NCBI RefSeq assembly: GCF_020740795.1
Contig: NC_067285.1
Span: forward strand, 81,301,342-81,365,341
Length of the DNA stretch: 64,000 nt
Origin: Apus apus
Taxonomy: Eukaryota > Chordata > Aves > Apodiformes > Apodidae
Reading direction: 5' to 3'
Each line of letters starts with the position of its first letter. Position 1 is the first letter of the stretch. The notes beneath the pieces are model-generated. The model saw only the letters and a program-made list of their open reading frames with translations. It was not told where the DNA came from and searched no databases. This document shows, in pieces, positions 36,401-50,460 of the stretch. The position numbers were made by a program, and so were the translations under genes.

Positions 36401-39400
36401 GGTGTATAGTGCAGTAAGGCTGGAGTAGCTGGGAGCTAAACTAGGGAGGGAACATTTGAATGTTTTTCTTGCTTTTGGGAGGGCAGTGGGGAAACTGGGA
36501 TATGTAATGGAATCTAATGGACTTTGCTTCTGCTAAATAGTCTGTGGTTAGTGTTGCTTATAAAGCTCTTTGACCTGTATTTAGTCTTTGGTGTTTTTGT
36601 CTGAGGTATGTATGATCAAAACTTGTGAGCTAAGTGACATTTCTGTCCCATAAATCATCCACCACTCAAAGTGTACTTATACTTCTCTTGTCAGATGTGT
36701 GTTGTTAATTGGGGTTTGGATTAAATCTTAAAACCTTTTTTCTGTCTTGGTTTACACTCTGAATATCTAGCTTTTGAGGTATTTTTGTATACATGATTTT
36801 TTGGTACAGCACCAAATAATGTAATATAATTTTTTTGTTATGTTTAAAGAACAAGCATCCTGTGAGAAACAGCCTTCAGAAGTTCAGAAGCTTAGTAGCT
36901 TAATTTCTTTAGGAAGTGATGCCTGAGTAGGAACATATTAACACATTATTTATGTTCTTTATTTATTTTTAAAACTTTGACAGAAGTTAGGTCATAGTTC
37001 TGCCTTGCTGACTGTATGAGACTTAGTTATGCTTTTTGTGTACCGTTGGGGGTGTGCTCCCAGGAGTACCTAAGCCCTCTGTCCAACCATATCTGATCCC
37101 CACATTCCCAAGATCTATACAAGGTATTCGCAGTGTATTCACATATAACCAAAAAGAAAAATGCAGTGTATTTTCAGATCAATGTCATCGGCTGTCTTAC
37201 AACACATGCCATCTTGCACAGCGATTTGTGATAAATTTGCAGTTATGATCTTGCAAATATTATGTATGGTTGCATTTTTTTCCTGAGACATTGCACTGAC
37301 TTTAATCCCATTCCCAGTAATGGACAGTTTATTGTCCGCAGGGCCTGACCTAAATAGTTGGGTTTGGGTTTTTTTTTTTAGTTGTAATTTTTAGTGCAAA
37401 GATTTGCACTTCCACCCCCCCTTATAGTTTGGAATTGTACAGTGGTGAACAATTTTAGTTAGGAGGGCTATGGACTCCTGCCAGAGAGATTTGCAAAATA
37501 AGTTAATGGTACGAGTTTAAGGCACAAAACTATTTAGTACTAAATTCCAGAGTGAACAGTGACAGACTGCCAAAACTGGAATTGGAATGTCAACAGAGTT
37601 GGAGTGAAATAAACAAGATATTGCTCAGATGATGTGATCTTTCAGGCTCTGACTTGAATTTCACCCTTCTGAAGTAAATAATAGTGTTCCCTTTAATTTA
37701 CTGAATTGGAATGTAGACCTGTAGAGAAGCCCCAGAGATTGAAGTCTTTTCTTCTGTGTTTCCATATCTTAATGTTCCTGGACTGTAGGAGTCTTGCCAA
37801 AGTTTTTGTATTTCCCACATTCTTTTGCAGTTGCCAGCTTTGTTTTGTGCAGAAGTGGCAGGCTGAGGTGGTGCTTTAGTGGGTTATAGCATGAAGGATA
37901 ATTTGAAATGGAAGCATTAAATATTTAAAATATATTTTGCTGAAGCATTGAGTAGTAAATTACTGTACATAAGAGGATGCCACTCAAGTTAGCAATCTGA
38001 CAAGGAATAAAGAGATCTTTCTGTCATGTTTTGAGTATTGCAATGTTTGAAATGAACTGTTAACACATTTACAGTCATTCTGGTGAACAGAAGAATGCTA
38101 TGGGTGTGAATAATCATCTGAGACCTCTACAGGACATTCTTGAAATAGTGTTTGAATGACTAGAGAAATTATGGGATGCAGCAAAGCACACAAACGCTGT
38201 AAGCCTGTTAGTCAGGCTAGTGTGGTCACTGCTTTACTACTGCAGTAAGTAAAGCTTAATACACAGGAACTTGCACAGTAAACAGATTATTTGTTCACAT
38301 TTCTGAGCTTGGTGTGTTTATTTTCTGTTTCCCCTTTTATTTATAATCCCTAGACTCTCTTTTTATATCTGCTCTTTGAGAGAAAGACTTCAATGAACTT
38401 AAAGTTTGAAGTTTGTTAAGGAGTCATTAATTGGTTACACTGCTGTGTTAGCTAAATTAACAAAGGTGAATTGCTCATAGCAAGGCAAATTATTATGGTG
38501 AAATGGATTAGGCTTTTTGGTTCTTGTTTATGTTCTAGCTTGCTAGTCTGGTGGTTGTTCTACCTCATTGGCTAGCATGGCTTACGATAATCTAAATTGA
38601 GGTATGGACTTCTGTGCTGTGGCAGGTTGCTGATTTGTATTTAGGATCTGCCTGGCCCATTTGCTCAGAATACATGTAAGCCATCAAAACTTTGTATTTC
38701 CAAGGAAGATTTTGGCAAGAAAATAAGCTTTGAGGAGAACTGTAGAACAGTTAAGAGTTTTGACTCAAAAATCTTTAGAAGCTGTTTGATATTTTATGTT
38801 CTTTCTTGCCAGTAAGGTTTTGCTGAAGAGTTGAGAGGTCTTGTTTCTGGTCATGGTTTTGTTGCCTAATGTGGCCAATATTTTAAAAATGTATGAAGAA
38901 TGCTTAAAAAAAAAAAAAGTTAAAAAAAAAGGTAAAAAGCAAAGTACTGCTCCCAAAATAGACAATGTATTTTAAAATTTTATTCTAGATCTGTCAGGTG
39001 CTAGTTAAGCAGCTTCAGCCAGCTGCCTGGAGTTCTTGTGAAATGGTTTTACTGCAGGTGTCTGGTGTTGAGGGGTGACAGTACTTATCAGAGGTAGTAG
39101 GTTTCTAATGGATGTTTTGGGAATAAGGTCTCATTAATAGTAGTACTTTGAAATATTTTTTTTAAATCTCCAGTATTAGAACTTTATCCAAATGCTCTCA
39201 TTTTCCTTAGGTGTGAATGGTACCCATCTGAGACATCCAGTAATGTTTAAAGCTGATGTTACATTGATGAACACAGTAACATTCAAATATCACAAAAAGT
39301 TTTGTGTGGCCTTGAAGGTAGTAATGTCCTAATGGGGGTATTTTGATGACATGAAAAACTATATAGAAACATAGTACTTTAAGTTGATTTGATACTTGCA

Positions 39401-42400
39401 AAAATTTTGAAGGACAATAAGCTTAAAGGAGGACATTGATTCTTTTCAGCGGGAAGTTTACCTAGTGCAGGTACTTTACTAAAAGCAAACTATATTGTAA
39501 GCAGAGGAATTTGTGAAACCTGCCCATTCATATACGGGACAATCTATTCTTTTCAAGAGTCTGTATTGAAGTAAGAGAATTCTGAGCTAATGCAGAAGGA
39601 GGGTAAATGAGCTTCTTGCTGCTGTGGATAAACTCATCAAGGTCCAAAGTAGACAATTTACGGACAGGTTTTTTACTTGTAGTGTTGAGACCTTTGGATC
39701 TTTTGTAGAAATATCCTAAGATTATACCAGGTAGTGGAAATCAAATATTAATTGGTAGAGATGAGAGTGGGCAGAGTCTCTATATGATACTTAACAGTCT
39801 GTATCTTTTGAGTTTTTTTAACATAAAAATAGACTGAGAATTTTACAAATTCCATGTTACTGTACTGTTTCAAAGAAACAAATCAGTGCATTACTGTATT
39901 TCAGTTCTGCCTATATGGTCGAGTTACATTTGATTTTCATGTGAAGATATCTTTTAAGTTCTTTCAGAGAATAGAATGGTTCATGATACAATACACTTGA
40001 TCCAGTATTCAGTTGATACTTCTCCATTTGGGTGTGTTGTTGCTCAGATGAATTTATGAAAGAGAAATGAGACTAGCAGACACTGAAGTTCTGATTTAAT
40101 GAAAAAAAATTGTGCTAGTAAAGGCAGAAGATTCTTCCCTCTCCTCCTTTTCTGTATAACACACCTCCTTTCAGTGGCACTGCACAGCTGTTTGTGCAAC
40201 TTAGCTGTGAACCAGAGCAGGAAAGCTTAAAAGCAGCGAGAGTGAAGATGAATAAAAATCCCATTAGAGGTCATATCCTGGCAAAAGCTTATAGTACTAC
40301 CACATCACTGAAAAGTACTGAAGACTTCATCTTGAGAAAGTGCAAGTCTCTGGGTGGTGTGGAAACTAAGAATTAATTAGGTACAGAATGCATATTGAAT
40401 GAATACTGACTTTGGTCTTCCATACAGATGTTGAAGTATGTGAAAGTAACAGCAGGAAACCGATGATTAACTTTTTAAATGGAAACCACAGTTTTTTAAC
40501 GTGGAGATAGACTTTATACTGTTCATTATGTTCAAGTGGATGAGTCAGTATATAAGTTGTATCCCAGGAGATCTTTTAAAATAATTGCAAATGGGATTGC
40601 AGTGATTTACTGAATAAAAAAAAAATTGACAGCATAGACTGGGATTTGTGGACAAACACTAAAACAGGTTGCCATGAGTGGTTGTGAGCATGACTCGGCA
40701 ACATGGTCTGATTTCGGAGTTGGCGTGTGTTGGGCAGGATGTTGAGCAAGATGACTTTTAGAGGTTCCTTCCCATGTACACTATTCTGCAATTATATTTT
40801 CCTTTTTAAAAGGGAAAAAAATATTTTCTGGGTAAGACAGCCTGCTATTACTAAAAGTAAATATTTCAGGATTTTATAGGCTTTTCCTTCATTATTTACT
40901 GGGCATGTGTGGGTAAATCTGGCTTATCGAGGTTAATCAAATTAACTAAACATTTTGAAATAAAGACTAGTTTCAAAGAAGTCATGTGTAGGTGTAATGT
41001 ATTTAAATGAAAGGAAAGTACTTATTGCCCTACCCTCACAGGAAGTCTCTAATCCCAAACACCTGTGCTTTTAATGGAAAAATTAGGTGATAATCAGGAA
41101 GCTGCAGGACAAGCAGACTAGAATGTGCTATAATGGAATGGGAATCAGGAGGATAATGGGAGGTTACTAGTGGTGTTTTGCGGTATAATGGCATTACCTT
41201 AACCACTGTCTGCTTTAGTTGTGTCTATAAAATTATCTAAAGCTTCATTTTGCTTCAGCTATCAAATCCTACAAGCAAGAGTAGAGAAACTAAATTTCTT
41301 TCTCACTTTGAAGGCTGGCTCTGCTTTGTGTGGTATTAGAATAGATCTCCAGAACTCAGGAATTAGCATGTGCATTTAATAACTTAAATTTTAGAATCTC
41401 GTGGGTAAATTTGTATTACATCTAGTGGTTTGTCTGTTAAAGATACCTGCATGTTGGCTATTATATTTGCATTGTAATGTTGACATTACTGCTACTAAAT
41501 GTACTAGTAGCATATTTAGTTCTGATTTTTTTTGTTTCTTCAAATGTGACTTTGGAAGTGAAGCTTGTTCCAGAAAGCATTTTCGGAGATGGATGATTGA
41601 AAACAACTCTCCTGAATAGCACCTTGCTGTACTTCATAGATCATAACAGCTTTTATTCACCACTGTGATTGTTTTTTAAATTACTACCTGTGGATTAAAG
41701 CTTGAAAGAAGTGGCCTGCTGGCTGCATATTTGGTTTGATTGGGGGCTGTCTTGAAGTTGGCTTTAAATTACATGGGGTTCTTGATGATCCTAGCATTTT
41801 CTAATCTTCGTTGTACTGCACGGTTTGTTTTGTTTCTTAGATTCTTGAAATTTTAGGAAGAATAGTAATTCTGTCTTTAATTTCTTCTTGTTTAAAAGAA
41901 TCGTGTCATTTCAAGCTCAGATATACAGAGATGGTTCTTTTAAAGGAAGTTCTAAAGATGCTGTTTATTTTGCATTATTCTTCCACTGGAAGCATTAGAG
42001 TTTGTAATAAATAATGTACTAGTAGTTATTGACAGACTGGAAATACTTTAATTTATGAACTGCGTTAAGGGAAAGCTCCAAGTGACATCCACGGAAGTGG
42101 TGTACAAAAGCAATACTGCTTAGATACCTTATTGAAAATATCAATATAACAATAGTGTGCAACATGTTTTTCCACAGGCGGACATTTCATGGGACTGTCA
42201 CTAACAAGACAGACGGAAGAAAATAGAGAAAATTAATGTCAGAAGACAGTGACAGTTTAAGTGGGTTGAAATATTTTGAATCAACAGCCTTTTTTTTTTT
42301 TTTCCCTCCCAGAAGTTGCAGTATTGATAAGTCTGTATAACATGTTCCATTCTTCTGTTTTGATGAGAAATTTTTGTCAGAGGCCATTGAGGGAGTGTAA

Positions 42401-42862
42401 AAGACTGGGAAAATTTTTACTGCTTGTTAGTCAGAGTACTGGTCTGGAATGTGAAAAAATCGGATTCCATTCCCTTTCTCGGTTTAGAATGACTTGGTGC
42501 TGTTGAAAAGCCATCTTCCCTGAATGAATGAGATCAAGAGGTACCTGAAAATCCCAGGCTTGTTTCCTAAACTGCTGTAACCCAAGGCAACAGAAAAATC
42601 TTATGTTTCAGTTTTGGAAATGGAACATTTTGAAAATGTTCGGGGAGGAAGAGCAGACTAAGAAAAAGAAGCAATGCTGTAGAAATTCCTGTGAAAAGTA
42701 ATTGTTGTCCTCTGGATAGCAATGAGAGGTGTGCCAGTTACTAGAAATATTTAACCAATCAAAGACTATCTGTGATCTCCATAAATTCCTCTCAAATTTT
42801 TCTCAACAGCAGTTTCCAGCTTCGGGTGCCATGTCCTGTGTGCCCTCTTTCTAGCATTTGAT
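33469..42862. other. Intron 1 DNA, repeat-poor
   Basis: About 9.4 kb with no recognisable exon or young repeat, only short T/A-rich runs and the ATGTAGATC tandem. Confidence 0.5.
33933..33973 (+). repeat. Imperfect tandem of ATGTAGATC
   Basis: There are three to four diverged copies of a ~9-12-bp unit containing TGTAGATC. Confidence 0.7.
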
Positions 42863-42932
42863 CTTTTGGGGGTTGGACTAGATGATCTTTCGAGGTCCCT
42901 TCCAACCCCTATGATTCTATGATTCTATGATT
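42863..42932 (+). mobile_element. CR1 3' tail fragment
   Basis: This is about 70 bp of CR1 3' UTR (GGGGTTGGACTAGATGATC…CCTTCCAACCCC) ending in TATGATTCTATGATTCTATGA. It matches the tail of the 32.6-kb copy closely in reverse orientation, so both probably belong to the same young subfamily. Confidence 0.9.
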
Positions 42933-45900
42933 TTTTCATTCAGAAAATAGCTTGAGTGAATAAAGAGAAGATAGGAGTGTGATGCAAAGAATGGGTCTTA
43001 GCCTGTTCAAATACATCACTATGGAATGAATAAATACAAGTAGGTAAGGGTGGTGTCAGCAGGAGAAGGCAGCATTTTTCAATGCCCTGAAGTCCACAAT
43101 ACATTTTAGCTAGTTGGCAGCTTAACAACTCAACTAGAATTGGTAGCAACTGGCAGAAGGATCATGATCTCCTCTGCACAGTTTGTGTTAATTCTGCTTC
43201 ATGGGCCACAAAGATGTGCTTAGGCAGGCCCTTCTGCAGATCCCAAAAAACTGAGTTCAGAAGGCCCTAGCTGTATTTTTGGGCTACCTTTGCCCAAAGG
43301 TAACCTTTAGCCTTGGAAATTGCTTTCCCCTTCTACTTTCTTTTTCTGAGGCATATAGCAGCTCAAGGAAGCAAAGCAGAAGGAAAGAAAGAAATTAAGG
43401 GCAGGGTTGGGGTGTTTCAGTCCTTGTATTGTATTCATGTGGAATTTAAAGACATCCCCCATACTGCGTCTGGTAACTGCAGAGCATGCTCTGCAAGCTG
43501 TACTCTGTCCCACTTTGCTCTGCTAACATGCTTAACAGTCTTTCTGCCTGAAGTAAGTGACACAGGAGCATCACACCACGTGAATAATTTTGCCTGTCCC
43601 CACTGTCTGAAGCAGATACCCATACTGCAGCACCCTCTCATTTACAACCCATTCACAAGCATTAGGGCCAACCATAAAGGACAGTGAGTGTCAGTACAGT
43701 AGAGGCCCTTTGGACGTCAGTTAAGCTTCCTAGTCAGGTTTGTGAAAGGAAGAGAATTTTGTCTTCCCAAAGCCCAGTGAAAGGATCAAAAAGTGCTCTA
43801 GCCTGCTTTTTTTTCAGCTGGCACAGTGGATTGCCATGCTCCATCAACCAGATTAATTCTTTGGCTGCCAGTGAGGGTCACCAAGCGCTGCTGCTTCCTT
43901 GTGTATCTCTCAGCAGCTGGCTTTAGAGGGACAAAAGGAAGAACAGCCCAGGCATGGGAAAAAAACCCCACAAAACTACAGCACTGTTAGTTACTTTGCA
44001 AACTCTGCCTCTGTTGCAGAAGGCTATGCATTTCTTCTACAGGCTGTGCTCAAATGAAGCCAGATGTAATAAAAAACTAAATGTGGCAGTGTTTGGTTTT
44101 TAGGGTGGGTTTTTTTGTGGGTATGGGTTCTAGGATTTCAAATAAAAGATGTCTACTGTTATGATTAGGTTCTTGAAGGCAGAAGTTATTTCTAGACAGA
44201 ATGTCTTGTATGTGTTAATGCAGAAATGCTAGTAATGGTTGGAATACAGTAATGAGCAATACTGTTTCTCTGCTGGTACCCAGAGACTACTCTGGTACCA
44301 TTTGATAGTTGTGTCTACTTCTTTAAAGTGATACTGCTATTTATGTAAGTTAATGTAAACCAAACCAGAGACTTCGTTACAATGTTTATTGTAAATACAA
44401 GTGATTATAAATATAATTACTTTAAAGCAGAGAAAATAATAAGGTGAAAGAGAGAAAATGTGATAGGCAAAATGAAACGTTTTTGTATCTTTGGCATGAA
44501 CCAGTGAGTCAGAAAAAAAGACAGAATTTAAGCCCTTTCAATTGGATTTGCAATAAAGAGCATATTTTTTTCCACTATTTGATTAGTGTAAAAACTGATG
44601 AAACAGAGTTGTGTCGGGAGAGGGTAAAATAACCATATACTGAAGAAGTTAATGAAGAACTATGCAGATCACCTTTAGGAAAGAATGCAAATGCTTTATT
44701 TTATTGCAAAAATTTACCTTTCTTACTGTTCTTGCCTACTGAAGTTCAGTTCTTCATAGCATGGCACAAAAAGAGATGCTTGTTACACTGACAAATGGAA
44801 ACGTGAAATGATCAGCCCTCAAGTGCATTAAAATGTTTAGAACTAAATGTAAAATAATACATTTTTTCATCAAACAAGCATGCAATGCTGATGATTCCTC
44901 TTCTACCATTTCAAATACTCAAACAGAAGATAAAATCTCTTTTTATGGCTGATTTAAATCAATCGTTGTTCTGTCCGGCAAAATTCCAAGCCCATATTTG
45001 AAAGCTCTTTTGAGAATTATCCTTCCCCCATACCAGGTTATATCTGCCAGATCAGGAAATTCCAGCTTCTTCTCTCAGACTTACTATGGAATCCCCAGAG
45101 CCTAAAACACAGAAAACAGATTTTTGCTGGACTGTGAATAATCACGATCCTCTCTTTCTTCCCTAACCTTTTCATGTCCTTTCTAAGATAGATCTTTAGC
45201 CGTGCTGAGTGTCTGCAGATGCTGTCATGAGCTTGGAAATCTGTCCTCTTGTTAGGTTGGACTCTGTCTTCATACACATTCTGACTGAATGTTAATTTTA
45301 ATTGTATTTATTTTTGCTGCTTTACTTAATATACTGTAGAGTATTAAAACGCAGACAGGCACCTAATGACATTTTCAACAGTTTAGAAGTTAGACTCTTG
45401 TTTAATTACAGTAAGCTTACTTTTAAGCTTTCCAGTACTTCTGGAAATTGCTTTAGATGACTGCTTATAGGAGGAGAGTCAGAGAAGTCTAGCCTCCAAA
45501 TAGGTATGTTTTGTTTTAGAAGCTTGAATGGTACATGAAGTAATTTCCCAAAGGAACCTGAGAATATCATGTAGAAATGGAGGAAAAATAATATCTAAAA
45601 GTATTAATATTTATGTTAAAGATTTTTCGCAAAAGCAACTGATGTAGATTGATTTATGAGAGAAAGTAAGAGACTTCCATTGAGAAGTTTAAAGAGATTA
45701 CATAAGTAATTGGATAGTAGAGATTTTGTATCTGGACTATCTCTTAAGAACAATCTTCTCTGTTCAGTTTAAAAGAATAATAAATGGCAAATGGAGATTT
45801 AATGCTTATCTTGGCAAGGAGTGATTGCATATTTCCACTGTATGAGCTAATGTTTAGCTTTTTTCATTACTCAAGCTGTATGAAAACTTTACATTTAACA

Positions 45901-47339
45901 AAATACTTAAAGTGATTTTTATGAAGTGATCATTTATAAACACTGAGTCTAAGAAATTCCAGAAGTCGCTGAAACTGCAGCGTTTTAGTCAGCTGAGTTT
46001 ATTGAAACATTGCTTATATGGCAACTTGCCTCTTCAGTACAAAAAATATATACAGCGTAGGAGATTACTGTTTAATCAATTGTTTATACTTAAATGTTTT
46101 TTTTCTTATGGAAGTGCCTCTGCTCAGTATTTGACACAGTATTGTAGTTGTCACTGTCATTAGCAATTGTTTTAAACTCTTCTTTCTGGAGCCTCATTAA
46201 GGGAACAAGTTTTGGCTAAAAAAGTCAAATTGGCCAAAGCAAAGCCTCTTGCAGGAAGACAAAATATGGTTTAGGTTTTATTTTAGCATCCAGAACAAAA
46301 GGCAGGTGAGTAAAAGGATTAATCACATGCAGAGTTTGCATTCAGCAAGGATAGAAGCGATGGCAAGGCTGACTTTGACCTTGGTGTAGAAGGAGGCTCC
46401 ACATGGGAACTTTCCTTGGCTTATTGTGTGAAGTTGTGTATCCTTCACAGATCTTGACTGATTTATATTGTTCTATTTTGAAATTCAGGTAGTCAGTAGA
46501 TCAAAGTATTGCAATAAATAGAAATTTTCATATTTGCTGAAGCATTACCATTTCATAATATAATGGGAATTAAATGCCATTATCTGTAATTTCTTCCCTT
46601 TTTCTCAGAAATAGGGCTTTGCAACCAGTTAAGGTTCATTGTTAGTCAAAAAACCCATCAACCTACAAAATCAATCACTTTTACCCCACAAAAACTGCAC
46701 AAGATAGTTAAGCAACCCTCCTATTTTGCATCCTTAGTCTTATCTGTCTTAGTTTAATCTTAAGGGGTGGTAGTAGTAATCGTGTATTATAGTACTGCCC
46801 ATGATTTCCATCAAGAACCGGGATTTCAGTGTGTTAAGAACTCTGTTGTTTCATGACTAGTTCATACCAACCTTAATTCCACTGTTCCACCCTCTCTCTT
46901 GCATTGGCATTTGTAACAGTAATGAACTGGTTAGGCAGCTAAACTGGTTTAAAAAAAAAAAAAAATCTCGCTCTCTCCTACTAGTTTATTTCTTTGAACT
47001 GACTTACTATGGAGTCAGATGAGTAGCAGCACAAGTAAAAGAGAGGGGCCATGAACATGAAGCGTAGAGGAAGAGCACAACTGTGATAGTCAGGTTAGAT
47101 CCACCTAAATTGTTATGGAACCTCAGTACTTGGTGTGATACAGGCAAGTAGCAAACCTTTTTCTGACTTCAGGGTGCACAGTGATTGGATTCTGAGTTCT
47201 TAAGAAACAAAGACGGCAAGGCAGGAATGAGTACATTCACGTATAAGTGCACACGTGGTTTGGAAGTGTGGTGGTAGCAAAGATATAAAAACTACTTGCA
47301 AAAGACATGGTCAGCTGTGAGATGAAAGTTACTTGGGTA
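42933..47339. other. Intron 1 DNA
   Basis: No exon was recognised. A 124-codon frame at 43313-43687 is open but has no features I can assign. Confidence 0.45.
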
Positions 47340-48212
47340 CAACATCTCAGGTTATCTTGTCCCACCACATGCCTGGTGAAAAATTATTTCCTTACATCCA
47401 GCCTGAGCTGGTTGTTTCAACTTTCAAATGCCTGTTTTCTCTAGTTCTTCCACCATGCCCACCCCTGCAAAGAGCCTGACACAGTAATCTGGAAAACTTC
47501 CTTGCAGGAAGGGGCAAACTGCTGTTTCAGCCCCCTGAAGGTGCCTCTTCTCCAGGCTCGATAAACCCCAGACCCTCATCCTCTCCTTACAGGGCAAGTG
47601 CACCAGCTCCAACCATCTTGGCGGCCTTCCCCTTGCTTCCCCTGGACTTGCTCCAGTTTGTTGATGTTTGTCTTTCCTTAGGAGACCAGAACTGGATGCA
47701 CTATTTGAGATTTAGTTAAATGAGTGCAAGGTAGAGGGGATAATCACTTCCCTTGATATACCGTCTGCACTCTTGCTGATAGAGGAGGCTGTTGGACTTC
47801 TCTGCAGCCAGGTTGCTGGATCACTGCCAGCTCAGTGCCCAGTAGGACCCCAGAGCTGCTGCACAGCTCATCAGTCCCTGCCTGTATCACTGTAAGGGGT
47901 ATTTCCTTCCTGGATGCAGGACTCCGCACTTACTGTTGCTGAATCCCTCTCTGAAGGTTCCTGTTGGCCCATTCCTGTAGCCTAAGTCCTTCTGAATGGT
48001 GGTCATGTACTTGACAATGCTGAGTGTTTCCCCGCCCGCCCAGTTTTGTTTCATCTGTGCATGTTACAGGAGTGCATTCTGATGCCTCCTCCAAATCATT
48101 GATACAGATGCTAGACAGGCCTGGTCCCTCCAATAATCTGCTTCTTACTGACTTCCAGGTAGAATACAACTTGTTGACCACTAGCCCTAAAGAAGGGAAG
48201 CCTGGACTGCAG
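47340..48212 (-). mobile_element. Old, diverged CR1 LINE fragment
   Basis: Minus-strand CR1 order is preserved from the 3' side (GAAAAATTATTTCCTTACATCC) through the 'GACCAGAACTGGATGCA' (CVQFW) region to the 'TTTTGTTTCATCTGTGCA' (DTKL) region at about 48040, and on to upstream RT sequence. Divergence is high, the frame is broken many times and the terminal octamer tail is gone. Confidence 0.75.
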
Positions 48213-49882
48213 GGTGCTCCTCCAATACTAGGACAGATGAAAACAAGTGGTATCAAGTTTTTAGTCAAAAGTGGAGACTAGCTAAGACCTCTTTCAAGTC
48301 AAGATGGAACCTGTTGCTGCGAGACTTGTGGGAGCTGTTCTGCTGAAGTACAGTTTTGACCTCAACAAAATGTTGTGGCTGTGAGGTCCAGATACGATTG
48401 TGAGTTATACAGAACTTTGTTTTGAAGCCTGCTCTTTTGTACTTTCTACACATACCTACCTTCTTGCAATGTGAGAAATGGAGAGTAAGTGCTGCCTGTT
48501 CCTTTCCTTGTATATAGTATTTCCACTCTGTAAGCAACTTCCAAGATGAGTTATCTTAATCTGTTCAGTTACATATATATTGTATATCCTGATCACCATT
48601 GCCTACCTTTTTCTGTATCTTGGTCTATGGTTTTACTTTCTGGATGTTGTGGTGCAGAAGTACAGGGCTAACAGAGCTGAATGCATCATTAAAATGTAAT
48701 CACAAGGTAGGTTTATAGAAGTTATATGGTGATGTTTTCTGTTTTGCTTTGTATTTCTTTCCTTGTAACTTATAAATAAGCTGTTTGGTGTTTTGGCTTC
48801 TGCTAAATTTTGAACTGATTCGAGGATACATATACAAGGAGCTGAACGACTTTGTCAGTGGTGCTGGCAACAATACTTAATGTCTCATGCTCCAGTTAAA
48901 AATTATTTAGTGGTACAATATCTCTTCACAGATTTTTGTACATAACCTCATTACTTTTTAAATTTTGAGTTTCTTAAGTGTTAGCTTAAGCAATTAAATT
49001 TGAAAATGTACAAAATAACCTCATTTTAGTGTTCTCGTCTTCTTCCCCCTTCTTACATATGCTTTTACCTTGAAAGACAGGACTGGTAAAAAGTTGCTGT
49101 TACCTACTCTTGGGAATTGTGAATATTGTTTTGATGTTTGTACATTTACTTGAAGAAATTAGGATAATTTACTCTTTGCTGGTAGCAAGCACAGCCAAGG
49201 ATTGGCTTTTAATATGTACTGTGTTCTCTGAAGTAATTATTTAACCTAGATTAGAAAAATCCCTTTAAAGTGAGGCAAACAGCTAATAAACCTGAAGGGA
49301 GTGTATTTCCACATGTTGGAAAGGTAGACAGCTCTATTCCAGTCTGCTAAATAGAGCATTAGCTCATCTGGTAGCTCCAGCTTCACTTTTACAGTGTCTC
49401 ACAGAGTTCCTCAGCAATCTGCTGCCTTGGAAGTATTTCCCCTGCTCTCAACAACTGTTTGTGTCAAATATACTCAGTAAAGAGGGAGGTGTGATAAGCA
49501 ATCGTATACTGGGGGTAGAAGAAAGGCTTGTAAGGACTCAGTGCTTATTTTTTTTTCTTTGCTTTTTTTTTTCCTTCCCCTTTTATTATTTTTTTCTTTT
49601 TCCTTTTTTGAGCTTCACCCTTCTAGAACTGAAAAGCATATCTGGCCTGCAAGATGTTTAGTTAGATTGACATGAGAGACAAAAGCTTGTTTATTTTTTT
49701 TGTAAACAGAGAGCTCTGCTGCAATAAACCACATGTGTGCACTGAATTCCTCCTAGTGACTACTAGAAAATTTGCTACATTTGTTACAGGGTTTGGGGTG
49801 GTTTTTATTAAGGCAGTTTCTGGGAGTGGATGTGTGGGAAGGAAGTCACAGAAGAACACTTACGTGTTTCCTGTTGGACCTG
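48213..49882. other. Intron 1 DNA
   Basis: Only the pyrimidine tract at 49527-49610 stands out. Confidence 0.5.
49527..49610 (+). repeat. Long T/C-rich tract
   Basis: About 84 nt of almost pure pyrimidine on the plus strand, with runs of 7-12 T and interspersed C. It is deep in the intron. It resembles a strong polypyrimidine tract, but no credible exon follows it. Confidence 0.75.
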
Positions 49883-50460
49883 TAGCCAGCAGGTTAAAGG
49901 AGGTGAATTTCCCTGTCTACTTTGCTCTCATAAGACCTCACCTGGAGTACTGTGTCCAGTTCTGGAGCCCTTAACGCAAGAGGGACATGGACTTGTTGGA
50001 ACAATTCCAGGGGAGGGTCACAAAAATTATCGGAGGGCTGGAGCACCTCTCCTACAAAGACAGGCTGAGAGAGCTACGGCTGTTCATCTGGAGAGGAGGA
50101 AGCTCCAGGGAGAGCTGATAGTGGTATTCCAGTGTCTGAAGGGGCATACAGGAAAGCTGGGGAGGGACTGTTTACAAGGGCATGTAGAGATAGGATGAGG
50201 GGCAATGATCTTAAACAAGAACAAGCTAGATTTAGATTGGATATTAGAAAGAAATCTTTACTATAAGGGTGGTGAAGCACTGGAACAGGTTACCCAGAGA
50301 GGTGGTGGAGGCCCCATCCCTGGAGACATTCAAGGTCAGGCTTGAATGGGCTCTGAGCAACCTGATCTAGTTAAAAAAAATTCATGTGCTCTGCATGGGG
50401 GGCTGGACTAGATGACCTTTAGAGGTCCTTTCCAACCCCACACATTCTGTGATTCTATGA
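49883..50460 (+). mobile_element. CR1 LINE 3' fragment
   Basis: The fragment begins in the '[18 protein letters not shown]' region (readable as [17 protein letters not shown], then frameshifted), continues through the C-terminus and 3' UTR (GGCTGGACTAGATGACC), and ends CTGTGATTCTATGA. It has several frameshifts and a 5' truncation. Confidence 0.92.

Noticed and set aside
37000..37250. Possible WWC2 exon 2 near a 'GCTGACTGT' phrase
   Set aside because: Translation around it shows no TKPL/FADC or second WW-domain residues and no suitable splice sites.
43313..43687. 124-codon frame in intron as a nested gene
   Set aside because: No domain, signal or similarity I can recognise. Length is within chance for 64 kb.
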